64,000 bases of DNA from CALFCX01 sp041650595 (GCA_041650595.1 JBAZKW010000011.1:1-64000), one strand, 5' to 3'. Positions 9,228 through 19,034 are shown, numbered from the stretch's first letter. Numbers and translations are program-made. Notes: generated by a model not told the origin, from the letters alone.

Positions 9228-11114
9228 TTATCCTTTAGGCAGAGTAAAACTGAACTTGGATCCCTTTCCATGTCCTTCACTTTGTGCCGTGATGTGTCCT
9301 CCGTGTGCTTCTACTATTTCTTTTGCGATGCTGAGTCCCAGTCCGACCCCGGTCTGATATTTTGTCAGAGGATCATGCGCCTGATAGAATTTGTCAAAGA
9401 TCTTTTCAATCTGAGATCCCTCTATGCCGATCCCGTTGTCTTCGACCGATATGCTTATTTCCGGTCCTTTGTCCGCAGCTGTAACAATTATCTCCCCCGC
9501 GGGTCCGCAGTATTTTATGGAATTTTCCACCAGATTGAGCAGTGCCCTGTAAAGCTTGTTGTAATCACCCCGGACGGTCACTTCCGACAGAGATCCCTGG
9601 ATCAGCTTGTTCAAAGATATGCTCTTATCATCTGCCTGCGGCCTGATGTTGAAAAGGACTTCGTCTATAAGTTTGCCGGGATCTATAGGCGACAATTCCA
9701 GGTCCGGGGCTTTTTCCTGAGTGTTTACGGCATCGAAAAGTTCGGAAATAAGAAGTGCCAGCCTTTCGGAGTTGTTTTTTGCGATCGTGAGGAATTTTTC
9801 CTGGTTGGGGGTCACCTCGCCCACGATCCGCTTGAGGATTATTTTTATCGACTCTTTTATAGATGTGAGCGGGGTCTTGAGCTCGTGGGACATTTTGGAA
9901 AGAAAGTCGTTTTTTACCTCTTCCAGTTTTTTGAGCCGGATCGCGGTCTCTCTTTCTATTCCGTACATTCTTGCGTTATGCATGGCCGTGGCCGCCTGGT
10001 CCGCAAAAGTCGTGAGCAAGCGCCTGCTTTCTTCGTTTATTGGTTTTTTTGAAATAAGGTTGTCTACCGCGATCATGCCGATGATGGCACCTCTGGCTTT
10101 CATCGGAACAACCATGTTTTGCCCGACTCCCGGTACCATGTATTTTTTCTGACTGGGAGGAAGCGCACCGTCCGCATCTTCAGTAAAGAAATAATCAAGC
10201 TTGCCTTTGGCGATCCTGGCAAAATTGTTATCGTTTTCGTCCATGGAATATATCTGATTCTCTATGTTCTCCTGTTTTCCCCACTTGTCTATCCCGAGCC
10301 GTCCCTTTATTATGTTGTGCTGCTCATCTATTTCAAAGATCCCCACCCTGTCAAAACCCAATCCTTCCTGAACGCCTTTTATTATGTATGAGAGTATTTT
10401 TTCCAGCTCGATGTCGGAGGATATCAGTTTATGAGTATTATAGAGTATTTCCAGCTGGGCATATTTTCTTTTGAGCTCCGAAGATCCGTCGTTCATTTTG
10501 CTCTGAAGCTCCTCGTTAAGCCGGTTCACTCTCTCATAGAGAGAAGCGTTCTCCATGGCCGTTCTTTCGGTCATTTCACGCAGATCTCTTTCCAGGGAAG
10601 ACAGAAAATTGACCGCAAAAGTTGCTGCTCCAAGCATGAATATTCTGCCTAAGAACGTATATATGTAGAAAGGAGTCCCGGCGGTAGAAACGGTGGCAGC
10701 CAAAAAAAGTATCCCTACATATGATAAAAGAGCAAATTCACTTTTAAGGTCTATTATCATTGATGAGGAGATTACCAGCAGAAAATACAGCGGCCACAGC
10801 TCGGAGTTTATTCCTCCGGAAAAGAATACGGCGCAGGTGATAAGGGCCGAATCCGTCAAAAAAGTCACAACGCTCAGAGATGTCTTGTAGCGCAGTTTTG
10901 CCGCAAAAGTAATAACTGCATTGTAGGCAATGCCGCCTGCCAAGAGAATCGCTCCCGCAAAGAAAGACAGCCCGAAGCTCTTGGGAAGAAAGAAAAGGAT
11001 AGAAAGCCAGATCAAGACTGCCCATCTTATTTTCCATAAGAAATTTTCCCTGACATAGAGGCGCTCTATGGCAGTTTCTTTTGGCAGCAGGCAGATGTGT
11101 TCTTTGTAGTCCAT
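9228..11114 (-). CDS. Membrane sensor histidine kinase with GAF domain
   Basis: A 628-residue kinase. The N-terminal 30-180 region has about five to six membrane segments, followed by a coiled coil (about 190-225), a GAF domain (about 235-385), a HisKA domain with intact H-box KMSHELKTPL, and a HATPase_c domain (N-box NLVENSIKYCG, G1 VEDNGIGI, G2 GVGLGLSIAKEIVEAHGG). It senses an unknown signal and phosphorylates an unlinked response regulator; no stand-alone regulator lies next to it. The second kinase gene is only 31 bases upstream, suggesting a shared signalling role. Confidence 0.92.
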   Translation of the reverse strand: MDYKEHICLLPKETAIERLYVRENFLWKIRWAVLIWLSILFFLPKSFGLSFFAGAILLAGGIAYNAVITFAAKLRYKTSLSVVTFLTDSALITCAVFFSGGINSELWPLYFLLVISSSMIIDLKSEFALLSYVGILFLAATVSTAGTPFYIYTFLGRIFMLGAATFAVNFLSSLERDLREMTERTAMENASLYERVNRLNEELQSKMNDGSSELKRKYAQLEILYNTHKLISSDIELEKILSYIIKGVQEGLGFDRVGIFEIDEQHNIIKGRLGIDKWGKQENIENQIYSMDENDNNFARIAKGKLDYFFTEDADGALPPSQKKYMVPGVGQNMVVPMKARGAIIGMIAVDNLISKKPINEESRRLLTTFADQAATAMHNARMYGIERETAIRLKKLEEVKNDFLSKMSHELKTPLTSIKESIKIILKRIVGEVTPNQEKFLTIAKNNSERLALLISELFDAVNTQEKAPDLELSPIDPGKLIDEVLFNIRPQADDKSISLNKLIQGSLSEVTVRGDYNKLYRALLNLVENSIKYCGPAGEIIVTAADKGPEISISVEDNGIGIEGSQIEKIFDKFYQAHDPLTKYQTGVGLGLSIAKEIVEAHGGHITAQSEGHGKGSKFSFTLPKG

Positions 11115-11145
11115 TATGACGATAAGATTATAACATAACCTTATT

Positions 11146-13965
11146 TTATGTTTTTAAATGTTCGAACACAAAAGACAGAAGCTCGTCCCTTTTTATCGGT
11201 TTTGTCAGATGACCGTCGCAGCCGGCTTCAATAGTTTTTTGTATCTCTTCCGGCATACAAAAAGCGGATACTGCAATTATTGGTGTGTGTGCCCGATTTG
11301 ACAGTTTTTCAATTTCTCTTATTTTCTTCGTGGCTTCATAGCCGTTAAGGACAGGGATCTTCAGGTCCATAAAAATAATGTCGTAAACGCCCTTCTCATA
11401 CATGTTCACGGCTTTTCCGCCGTCCTCGGCAACATCTACGGTAATTTCGGGAAGATCAGAGAAATATTCTTTGAACAAGAACCGCAAGGTCTCAGAATCC
11501 TCGACAAAAAGTATTTTTGCGTTCTTTACGGGAGATATGGCAAATTGTCTTTGGGATGACGGATCTTCGAGCTCAGGCGTGGAAGCAGGATCTTTTAGTT
11601 TGACAGTAAAATAAAAAGTACTCCCGATATCGGGGGTGCTTTCCAGCCAAATACTGCCTCCCATGAGCTCGACAAGCTGTTTTGAAATGGTAAGCCCAAG
11701 CCCTGTACCGCTGTGCTTATGGGTTATGCTTACTTGCATTTGTGAAAACTTTTCAAAGATCCTTTCGGTCTGGTCCGGGTTGATCCCTATTCCCGTATCC
11801 TTCACGGAAAAAAGCAGCGTATTCCTGTTACCCTGGAAATAACCGGCTTTGACTATTACACTGCCTTTGTCGGTGAACTTTATAGCGTTACCTATAAGAT
11901 TGACCAAAACTTCCTGAAGCCGAAGGGGGTCAGTCGAGATATCTTCATCCACATTACTATCTATCATAAAGGCCAGGTCAAGTCCTTTTTCCTTTGCGGA
12001 GTATTCGAGCATTTTTATTGTCCTGTACAGCAGACCGCGTATAGAAAAACGCCTGTTCTCAAGCATAAAGCGGCCGGATTCTATCTTGGCCAGATCCAGG
12101 ATGCTGTTTACCATGCTGAGAAGGTTCTCTCCGGCGTATCGGACGGCCTGAATGCATCTTTTTTGCTTGTCGTCCATCCTTGACCCCGACAGCAGGTCTG
12201 CCGCGGCTATTATGGCGCTTAAGGGCGTCCTTATACCGTGGCTCATATTAGCTATAAAATTGGTCTTTGCCACGCTGGCGTTTATGGCAATGTCTTTTTC
12301 TTTTTCAAGGTTTTCGTTCAACTGCAGTATTTTTTCTTCGGCAAGTTTTTTTTCGGTGATGTCCGTCAGGACTATAAGAGTAGCCGGTTCTTTGTCATAT
12401 TTTATAGAAACACCTTTTACAATTACGGGAATGCGTCTCCCGTCTTTTGAGACAACTTTTATTTCATATTCCCCTATGCTGGTACCTTTTTCCCGCTTTA
12501 AAATGTTTTCATAGACCAGGCCCTTGTAATTTTCATCCACAAAATCCGCGATATCCATTCCTATTATATCTTTTTCTGAAAATCCGTATTTTTCAAGGAG
12601 AGCATAGTTGGCAAAAGTTATCTTGCCGTTCTTGTAGATGACTATCGCGTCGGGAAGGCTGGAAATAACTGTCCTGTACCTTTCTTCGCTTTCTTTAAGG
12701 GCATCTTCGGCAATTTTTCTGTCGGTGATATCTCTGGATATCCCCAGAACATTGGCAACACTGCCGCTTTTTTCATCTTTAAGAGGTATTAACCATGTAC
12801 CCAGCCAAAGCTCTTTGTATGGGAACCTAGTCGGCTGACTTATATATAACGATTCCCCGGATTCAAAGACTTTTTTTATGTTGCTCAATTGCCTTGCCGC
12901 TATTTCTTCCGGAAAGAGATTTTGGAGATTTGCGCCCAAAAGCTCTTTTACGCTTTTCCCGAATTGTCTTGCGCCAAATTCATTCACGTAACTTATGTAG
13001 CCGTTTGAATCAATGGTATATATGAAATCATGAGAGCTTTCGGCAAGGTCTTTATATTTTTTTTCGCTTTGCATTATGGCCTGTTCAAAAGCTTTTCTCT
13101 GGGTAATATCCCTTATCGTAGTGAATACGAACTCTTCTTTGCCAAGCTTTATCAGTTTTATGTACACCTCAACCGGTATCCTCTCACCGTTTTTCTTTAT
13201 GTTAGAGGCTTCTCCGCGGTATTCCCCTTTGCTGGACAGAGACGAGACGATCTTCGGAAAGGTTTGCGATATCTCTTCGGGCACCAGATCGGATGTTTTC
13301 ATTTTTTGAAATTCTTCCTTTGAATACCCCAGCAGTTTTTCCGCGGCCAAGTTGCAATCGAGTATCTTGCCGTCAAGTGTTTCCAGGAAAATAGCGTCAA
13401 AAACACTGTCCAAAAGCACTTGTTGTTTGATCCTGTCCTGACGGATCTTTTCAGCGGCCTTTTTTCTGTCGGTAATATCCGCGGAAAATGCTACAAGCCC
13501 GATGACCGCTCCTCTTTTATCTTTTACGGGAAATTTATCTGTCTGTAACCATTTTTCACCGTATATGGTTTCCAGCTTTTCTATGATGTTCCTTTTGGGA
13601 AGCCCGGTCGATATGACATTCATATCGTCATGCCAGTATTTTTCCCCGTATTTAGGGAAAAGCTCAAAACATGATCTGCCTTCGACCTGGCTTTTTGTCC
13701 TTCCGATAAGGTCTGTGAACACCTTGTTGACACGGATGATCCTGTTTTCCCTGTCCTTGTAAAAGATCATAATGGGAGAAGATTCCATAATGGTGACTAT
13801 TTCCTGGTTCTGCTTGAACATCTCTTCCGCGTTCTTTATCTCGGACATACACAGCTGGTAAGAAAGCTTTTTGAGTATTTTGTATAGGATGACGACAGCC
13901 GAAAAGCTCAGTGTGCACAAGAAGAACAGAAAAGCAAAAAGATGCGGATGCCACCAACGCTCCAT
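11146..13965 (-). CDS. Hybrid PAS-domain sensor histidine kinase with receiver
   Basis: A 939-residue hybrid kinase. One N-terminal membrane segment (about 8-30) is followed by four PAS/PAC modules between about 45 and 540, then HisKA, HATPase_c (N-box NLIGNAIKFTDKG, G1 VKDTGIGI, G2 GTGLGLTISKQLVELMGG) and a C-terminal receiver (KILFVEDSETLR, phospho-acceptor Asp in FMDLKIP, Lys in LTKPI). The H-box reads MSHGIRTPL: the acidic residue that normally follows the phospho-acceptor His is Gly. Start is supported by AAAAGGAG upstream. Output is unknown, since the receiver has no effector domain. Confidence 0.92.
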   Translation of the reverse strand: MERWWHPHLFAFLFFLCTLSFSAVVILYKILKKLSYQLCMSEIKNAEEMFKQNQEIVTIMESSPIMIFYKDRENRIIRVNKVFTDLIGRTKSQVEGRSCFELFPKYGEKYWHDDMNVISTGLPKRNIIEKLETIYGEKWLQTDKFPVKDKRGAVIGLVAFSADITDRKKAAEKIRQDRIKQQVLLDSVFDAIFLETLDGKILDCNLAAEKLLGYSKEEFQKMKTSDLVPEEISQTFPKIVSSLSSKGEYRGEASNIKKNGERIPVEVYIKLIKLGKEEFVFTTIRDITQRKAFEQAIMQSEKKYKDLAESSHDFIYTIDSNGYISYVNEFGARQFGKSVKELLGANLQNLFPEEIAARQLSNIKKVFESGESLYISQPTRFPYKELWLGTWLIPLKDEKSGSVANVLGISRDITDRKIAEDALKESEERYRTVISSLPDAIVIYKNGKITFANYALLEKYGFSEKDIIGMDIADFVDENYKGLVYENILKREKGTSIGEYEIKVVSKDGRRIPVIVKGVSIKYDKEPATLIVLTDITEKKLAEEKILQLNENLEKEKDIAINASVAKTNFIANMSHGIRTPLSAIIAAADLLSGSRMDDKQKRCIQAVRYAGENLLSMVNSILDLAKIESGRFMLENRRFSIRGLLYRTIKMLEYSAKEKGLDLAFMIDSNVDEDISTDPLRLQEVLVNLIGNAIKFTDKGSVIVKAGYFQGNRNTLLFSVKDTGIGINPDQTERIFEKFSQMQVSITHKHSGTGLGLTISKQLVELMGGSIWLESTPDIGSTFYFTVKLKDPASTPELEDPSSQRQFAISPVKNAKILFVEDSETLRFLFKEYFSDLPEITVDVAEDGGKAVNMYEKGVYDIIFMDLKIPVLNGYEATKKIREIEKLSNRAHTPIIAVSAFCMPEEIQKTIEAGCDGHLTKPIKRDELLSFVFEHLKT

Positions 13966-14050
13966 TTTAGCTCCTTTTTATCTAGATAAGTTTAGAATAA
14001 AACCTCCAAAAAGACAAGGAGTACTTTCGGATGGTAGAATATAGGCAAAT

Positions 14051-15019
14051 ATGAAGTCTATCGAAGTAAAAAACTTATCAAAACATTTCAAAAGTACAAA
14101 AGCTGTAGATGACATCTCTTTTTATGTAAACAAGGGCGAATGCTTTGGTCTGCTTGGCCCGAACGGCGCCGGCAAAACGACCACGGTCAATATACTGTCA
14201 ACTCTTTTAAAACCTACTTTGGGCAATGCAACAGTAGCCGGATATGATGTCCTGAAAAACAAAAATGAAGTAAGGAACAGCATCGGTATGGTCTTTCAGG
14301 AGCCGGCGCTTGATTCAAAACTGACAGGCAAAGAAAACCTTGAATTCCATGCGATGATGTACGGCATACCGCCAAAGACATACAAAAAAAGGATAGATGC
14401 TCTCCTTGACCTCGTCGAATTAAAGGAAAAACAAAATACCCTGGTACAGAACTATTCCGGCGGAATGAAGCGGAGGCTGGAGATCGCCCGCGGCCTGATC
14501 CAAAAGCCAAAGGTCCTTTTTCTGGACGAGCCCACTCTCGGACTTGATTCCCAGACAAGGCGGCGTATCTGGGATTATATAAAGGGCCTTTTGTCCGAAA
14601 AAGATATTTCCATTATTTTGACCACTCATTATATGGACGAGGCTGATTATTTGTGCGACAGGATCGCGATAATCGACAACGGCAAGATAATAGCGCTCGG
14701 TACTCCGCGGGAACTGAAAGACAGTCAGGGAGGAGATGTGTTGACCCTGGAGGTTGAGAATGAAACAAGAGAGTTTATCGCTTCGCTATCTGGAATAAAC
14801 GGAATAAGGTCGATCAAAGAATATCAGGAATGCCCGAGATGCCTTAGCATTACTCTGGAAAAAGCCGAAACAAAGATACCTGAGGTCTTAAAGCTTGCAC
14901 AGGATTTTTCCGTAAAAGTCGCCTCGGTCAGCGTGCACAAAATAAGCCTGGAAGACGTATTTCTGAATTATACCGGAAGGACGATCAAGAACACGGAAGA
15001 GAGAGAGAAGGTCTGGTGA
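14051..15019 (+). CDS. ABC transporter ATP-binding protein (DrrA/CcmA type)
   Basis: A 322-residue ATPase of an ABC-2 exporter. Walker A GPNGAGKTT (about 37-45), signature NYSGGMKRRLEIARGL, Walker B VLFLDEPTLGLD and the H-loop TTHYMDEA are intact. The extra C-terminal domain (about 225-322) is typical of DrrA-like pumps for drugs, lipids or polysaccharides. The partner permease follows after a family B repeat. The substrate cannot be told from sequence. Confidence 0.93.
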   Translation: MKSIEVKNLSKHFKSTKAVDDISFYVNKGECFGLLGPNGAGKTTTVNILSTLLKPTLGNATVAGYDVLKNKNEVRNSIGMVFQEPALDSKLTGKENLEFHAMMYGIPPKTYKKRIDALLDLVELKEKQNTLVQNYSGGMKRRLEIARGLIQKPKVLFLDEPTLGLDSQTRRRIWDYIKGLLSEKDISIILTTHYMDEADYLCDRIAIIDNGKIIALGTPRELKDSQGGDVLTLEVENETREFIASLSGINGIRSIKEYQECPRCLSITLEKAETKIPEVLKLAQDFSVKVASVSVHKISLEDVFLNYTGRTIKNTEEREKVW

Positions 15020-15023
15020 ATCA

Positions 15024-15101
15024 GTCATTGCGAGGAGGAGCAAAGCGACGACGAAGCAATCCCACTATACAATGGGATTGCTTCGCTACGCTCGCAATGA
15101 C
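15024..15101. repeat. Family B palindromic repeat
   Basis: A 78-bp imperfect inverted repeat beginning GTCATTGCGAG and ending CTCGCAATGAC, with an inner AAGCAATCCCA / TGGGATTGCTT stem. Close relatives lie at 34588-34659 and 42323-42417. It separates the ABC ATPase and permease genes and ends just before the permease ribosome-binding site AAGGAG. It carries no gene and looks like a non-autonomous REP/MITE-type element. Confidence 0.88.
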
Positions 15102-15112
15102 AAGGAGATAAT

Positions 15113-15898
15113 GTGATAGAACTAAGAGCGATCTACATATTATGGCTAAGGGAGATGAAAAAGCTCTCGAGAGCAAAAGAACGAATATTCGGATCGCTCG
15201 CTATGCCCATAATGTTCCTCGCCTTTCTAGGTCTCGGGTTCAAAAATACATCCCTTCCGGGACTTGAACACAAGATCAGCTATGTAAGTTTTCTCGTACC
15301 CGGCGTCATAGGGCTCAATATGCTTTTTGGATCGATGTTTTCCGGAATATCCGTCCTATGGGACAGGGAATTCGGCTTTTTGAAAGAAATAATGGTAGCT
15401 CCGGTAAGCAGGACTTCGATAGCTCTCGGGCGTGTTGCTGGCGGGATGACAATGGTGATAATCCAGGGGACCCTTTTGTTCCTGCTTTCATTTATCTTTC
15501 ATTTTTCAATGGGGCCTCATTTTTCGATCCTGCGGGAATTATTCGGCATAGCAATGATGTATGTCTTTATGGTCCTCATGTCAATCACTTTTGTATCGCT
15601 GGGCCTTGCTTTTGCTTCCAACATGCGCGATGCCCAGGGATTTGACCTGATTATAAACTTTGTGATGTTCCCTCTTTTCTTTGTTTCGGGAGCTCTTGCG
15701 CCTATATCAAACCTGCCGGGCTGGCTCAGGTTCTTTTGTTATTTAAATCCACTGACTTACGGAGTGGACGGGATCAGATCGGCCCTGACACAGTATTCTG
15801 CAATAGGCCTGCCAATAGACCTGATAGTATCGGTCCTTGTCGCGTTCGGGATGTTGTCGCTTGCTTCCTATTTTTTTGAGAGAAGCGATAGCGTGTAA
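15113..15898 (+). CDS. ABC-2 type transporter permease
   Basis: A 261-residue membrane permease with six predicted segments and the ABC-2 signature region (FVSGALAPISNLPGWLRF, then NPLTYGVDGIRSAL). It starts at GTG with AAGGAG eight bases upstream. It pairs with the ATPase encoded just before it as an exporter of DrrB type. Homologues move antibiotics, lipids or glycans; the cargo here is unknown. Confidence 0.9.
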   Translation: MIELRAIYILWLREMKKLSRAKERIFGSLAMPIMFLAFLGLGFKNTSLPGLEHKISYVSFLVPGVIGLNMLFGSMFSGISVLWDREFGFLKEIMVAPVSRTSIALGRVAGGMTMVIIQGTLLFLLSFIFHFSMGPHFSILRELFGIAMMYVFMVLMSITFVSLGLAFASNMRDAQGFDLIINFVMFPLFFVSGALAPISNLPGWLRFFCYLNPLTYGVDGIRSALTQYSAIGLPIDLIVSVLVAFGMLSLASYFFERSDSV

Positions 15899-15975
15899 AG
15901 AAAATCTGCTGATTCTGCCAAATCTTGTGCTACACTTTCTATAGTTTATTTCTCCTTGCAAGGACAAAAAGCAAA

Positions 15976-16893
15976 TTGGCAAAAATAGGAATACCAAGGT
16001 CTTTGGGGGCCAGCCGCTTTTACGGGTTCTGGGCCGAATTTTTTAAAACCCTCGGTCACGATGTATTGATAGCGCCTGAAACCGACAGAAAGATCATTGC
16101 TAATGCTAGTGAAATATGCGAACCGGAACTTTGCCTGCCAGCAAAGATATATATAGCGCAGTGCCGGTATCTTGCCAAAAACGGGGCCGATGCGATCTTT
16201 TCTCCTTGTTACGAAAGCTCCGATCCATGGATAATGCCTTGCCCGAAAGTGATAGCAATAAATGATCTTGTTAGATCTGCCGTAAATAATATTCCGCAGA
16301 TATTGCAGCCTTCTGTTGAAATGGACATAGACGAAGAAATGTTCTCATTCGTTTCCCTTCTCAAGGATAGACAATACGGCAGGCAGGTCGCTGCCGATTC
16401 CCAATCATACCGGAAGGCTTACGACAAAGCACTGCTAAGCATGAAGACCCCTCCCTTTGAAGATCAACGCGAAAAGAAATTTATTGCCCTGCTCGGCCAT
16501 TCATATGTACTTAACGACCCTTTTCTTACAAAAAATATTCTAAATATAATAAAAAGGTATGATCTTGGTAATATGATACCTGACAGCCTTTCATGGAAAG
16601 ATTGTAAACCGCACTATAAGAACGCCGGATTGCTTCAGCCTCTGCATTGGCAACTGGGCAGAAAAATAATAGGGTTCTCTAAATATGTTTCCTTAAAAGA
16701 TAATATAGCCGGTGCGATATATGTTTCCGCATTCGGGTGCGCCCTGGACGAGGTATTGTCCGAGGCCGCGCACTCAATAATGAAAGAAAAGAACATCCCC
16801 TTCTCTTTCATCATGATGGACGAGCATACTCAACCGGCAAATATAAATGTGAGAGTGGAGGCATTTCTCGAGATATGCAAAAAGATACGCTGA
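15976..16893 (+). CDS. 2-hydroxyacyl-CoA dehydratase activase-associated protein (DUF2229-type, first part)
   Basis: About 305 residues resembling the DUF2229 region of large CoA-substrate-specific enzyme activases. It opens with KIGIPRSLGASRFYGFW and has the Cys-containing segments EICEPELCLPAK and FSPCYESSDPW. I chose TTG at 15976 because the family begins at KIGIPR and AAGGAC lies upstream; an in-frame TTG at 15925 would add 17 residues. In many anaerobes this segment is fused with the next two genes; here the set is three ORFs. The partner dehydratase or reductase is not in the window, so the substrate is unknown. Confidence 0.75.
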   Translation: MAKIGIPRSLGASRFYGFWAEFFKTLGHDVLIAPETDRKIIANASEICEPELCLPAKIYIAQCRYLAKNGADAIFSPCYESSDPWIMPCPKVIAINDLVRSAVNNIPQILQPSVEMDIDEEMFSFVSLLKDRQYGRQVAADSQSYRKAYDKALLSMKTPPFEDQREKKFIALLGHSYVLNDPFLTKNILNIIKRYDLGNMIPDSLSWKDCKPHYKNAGLLQPLHWQLGRKIIGFSKYVSLKDNIAGAIYVSAFGCALDEVLSEAAHSIMKEKNIPFSFIMMDEHTQPANINVRVEAFLEICKKIR

Positions 16894-18014
16894 TATTTTC
16901 CTCGCCCAATATGGGAAATTACAACAAGATACTGTTCATGACCCTGATGGAGGGGCTCGGACTCAAATATATACTTCCGCCCTCTATGACAAGCGATACG
17001 GTGATCCTGGGAACAAAATACTGCCATGAACTGGCCTGCCAGCCTTTGAGGACCAGCCTGGGAGACCAGATAAAGGCCGTCCGCCAGGGCGCAAACGCCA
17101 TTATGATGTCGGCAGGCAAAGATGCATGCCGATACCAATATTATTGGTCGACACAGAAAAAGACGCTCCGTGAGATATTCGGCAAAGATATATATTTTTT
17201 TGTTATAAAACATTGGGATGTTGCCAGGTCCGTAAAGGATTTTGTCAGGGAAATGGAATTGCCTGTCAGCGAAACCGATGTCAATATCCTTTTGGCGAGG
17301 ATAAATCTAAAGATAGATATATACGATGCGATGTCTATTATTTATCAAACCATCCGGATCTTTAACCAAAAAGAAAGCAAAAAACTCTTCGATGAATATT
17401 TGTTAAAGCTGCAAAATACTAACGGCCTGAGCGACTTGAATAAGCTTTTTACGCAGATCACGGAAAGATTTATGGCGCTGCCAAAGGAAGATCTGTCAGT
17501 ACCTAAGCTCAAGATCATGCTGATAGGCTCTGTATATGAACTGCTGGAACCGATCGCGAATAATTTTATCGAGGACATGCTCGCATCTATGAATGCAGCT
17601 GCAATACCGATGCTGAATTATCATGCTTTGGCGCCATTCATGTTTTTAGATAATCCTGCGGGCGAATTTTGCCGCGGATTTAGGCCTTCAAATTCAGAAA
17701 TAAACAATTCCCTCAATTCGCTGATGAGCTCTCCGTCAATTCTTCGCAACTTTGGTTTCGGCGGCTTTGGAGCATATAATGTCGGATGCGCGGCCAACGC
17801 GAAACAACTTGGATATCACGGAGTGATACATATATATCCTTTCTTTTGCATGCCGGAAATCATAGCCAAGCCTTTTATGAGAGATATTTGCAGTAATCAG
17901 GGAATTCCATTGTTATCCATAGGTACCGAGGAAAGCAATGCAAATATTGGTTTTAGAACAAAGATCGAAGCTTTTATCGACCTTATAAAATGGCAAAAAG
18001 AAAGGAAACCATAA
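16875..18014 (+). CDS. 2-hydroxyacyl-CoA dehydratase subunit-like protein (second part of split activase)
   Basis: A 379-residue protein like the HgdB/DUF2229 C-terminal half of large activase proteins. Conserved cysteines lie in KYCHELACQPL, GKDACRYQ, YNVGCAANAK and PFFCMPE and could hold a [4Fe-4S] cluster. The start at 16875 (MQKDTLIFSSPN) follows GGAGG and overlaps the previous gene by 19 bases, indicating coupling. It ends one base before the ATPase gene. It probably forms a complex with both neighbours; the reaction is unknown. Confidence 0.75.
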   Translation: MQKDTLIFSSPNMGNYNKILFMTLMEGLGLKYILPPSMTSDTVILGTKYCHELACQPLRTSLGDQIKAVRQGANAIMMSAGKDACRYQYYWSTQKKTLREIFGKDIYFFVIKHWDVARSVKDFVREMELPVSETDVNILLARINLKIDIYDAMSIIYQTIRIFNQKESKKLFDEYLLKLQNTNGLSDLNKLFTQITERFMALPKEDLSVPKLKIMLIGSVYELLEPIANNFIEDMLASMNAAAIPMLNYHALAPFMFLDNPAGEFCRGFRPSNSEINNSLNSLMSSPSILRNFGFGGFGAYNVGCAANAKQLGYHGVIHIYPFFCMPEIIAKPFMRDICSNQGIPLLSIGTEESNANIGFRTKIEAFIDLIKWQKERKP

Positions 18015-18015
18015 A

Positions 18016-18975
18016 ATGGAGTGTTATTTTGGAATAGATGTCGGTTCTGTCAGCACGAATTTTGTGCTGATAGGCCCCGAAGGAAAGGTAATCAAAAAGC
18101 TGTATCTCAGGACCCATGCAGATCCTATCAAGGCAATCAAGACCGGATTCCTGGATTTTAACGGGGAAACCCTTGACGGTTGTGACATAAAGGGCGTAGG
18201 TGCCACGGGCAGCGGGAGACAGCTGGCGGCAATAATGGTAGGCGCCGATCTGATCAAGAACGAGATCACAGCCCATGCGGTAGCAGCTATACACTCTTGT
18301 CCGCAGGTCCGCACCGTGTTGGAGATCGGCGGCCAGGATTCCAAGATAATACTTATACAAAACGGTGTCGCTGTTGATTTCGGCATGAATACTATCTGTG
18401 CCGCCGGGACCGGATCTTTCCTGGAACAGCAAAGCAACAGGATAAATATATCTATCGAAGATTTTGGCGATTATGCTTTAAGAAGCCTGAGTCCTTCCGC
18501 TATTGCGGGACGCTGCACTGTTTTTGCCGAGACAGATATGATCCACAAGCAACAGCAGGGACACGCTGTTGAAGATATTATCGCGGGACTTTGCCATTCA
18601 CTGGTGCGCAATTACCTTAATACCGTAGCAAAAGGGAAAAAGATAGAAGAACCGATCCTTTTCCAGGGCGGGGTCGCGGCTAATAAAGGGATCGTTGATG
18701 CTTTCAAAAAGATCCTTGGCAAAGAGATAATCGTTCCTGAATATTTTGATTCTATGGGCGCGCTTGGAGCGGCACTTTTGGCCAAAGACAAGATGCATAA
18801 GTCTTCTTCGGCATCCAAATTCAAGGGGCCGGAAAAGATAATAAACTCCGAATTCAAGGTTGTAAGCGATATATGCAAAGATTGCGGAGAATCGTGTGAA
18901 ATAGAAAGATATACGGAAAACGGAATTGAAGTCGCCGTCAGAGGCGGCCGCTGCGGCAAATGGGACAATCAATAA
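18016..18975 (+). CDS. BadF/BadG/HgdC-family activator ATPase
   Basis: A 319-residue ASKHA-fold ATPase of the CoA-dehydratase activator family. The phosphate-1 loop GIDVGSVSTNFVL, the adenosine-side motif GGQDSK and the segment NTICAAGTGSFLEQQ with its cluster-ligand Cys are present. The C-terminal tail (about 280-319) adds CKDCGESCE and a final GGRCGKW, so a second metal site is possible. Such proteins hydrolyse ATP to drive low-potential electron transfer to a partner iron-sulfur enzyme. A terminator follows directly. Confidence 0.88.
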   Translation: MECYFGIDVGSVSTNFVLIGPEGKVIKKLYLRTHADPIKAIKTGFLDFNGETLDGCDIKGVGATGSGRQLAAIMVGADLIKNEITAHAVAAIHSCPQVRTVLEIGGQDSKIILIQNGVAVDFGMNTICAAGTGSFLEQQSNRINISIEDFGDYALRSLSPSAIAGRCTVFAETDMIHKQQQGHAVEDIIAGLCHSLVRNYLNTVAKGKKIEEPILFQGGVAANKGIVDAFKKILGKEIIVPEYFDSMGALGAALLAKDKMHKSSSASKFKGPEKIINSEFKVVSDICKDCGESCEIERYTENGIEVAVRGGRCGKWDNQ

Positions 18976-18985
18976 GGCAAAAAAA

Positions 18986-19019
18986 GACCGCGGAGGCTAT
19001 CCGCGGTCCTGGTTTTTTT
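18986..19019. terminator. Bidirectional rho-independent terminator
   Basis: A perfect 9-bp stem (GACCGCGGA / TCCGCGGTC) with a GGCTA loop, followed by CTGG and seven Ts on the plus strand and preceded by a run of As that gives Ts on the minus strand. It separates the convergent activase gene and Met-rich membrane gene and should stop both transcripts. Confidence 0.92.
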
Positions 19020-19034
19020 AGCAGCTAAAGATCG

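Noticed and set aside
15925..15975. Upstream TTG start adding 17 residues to the DUF2229-type gene
   Set aside because: The conserved family start is at KIGIPR and AAGGAC precedes the TTG at 15976; the extra residues look hydrophobic and unconserved.
16737..16874. Upstream extension of the HgdB-like gene
   Set aside because: It lies wholly inside the previous gene in another frame; ATG 16875 has GGAGG upstream and begins the family-like sequence.
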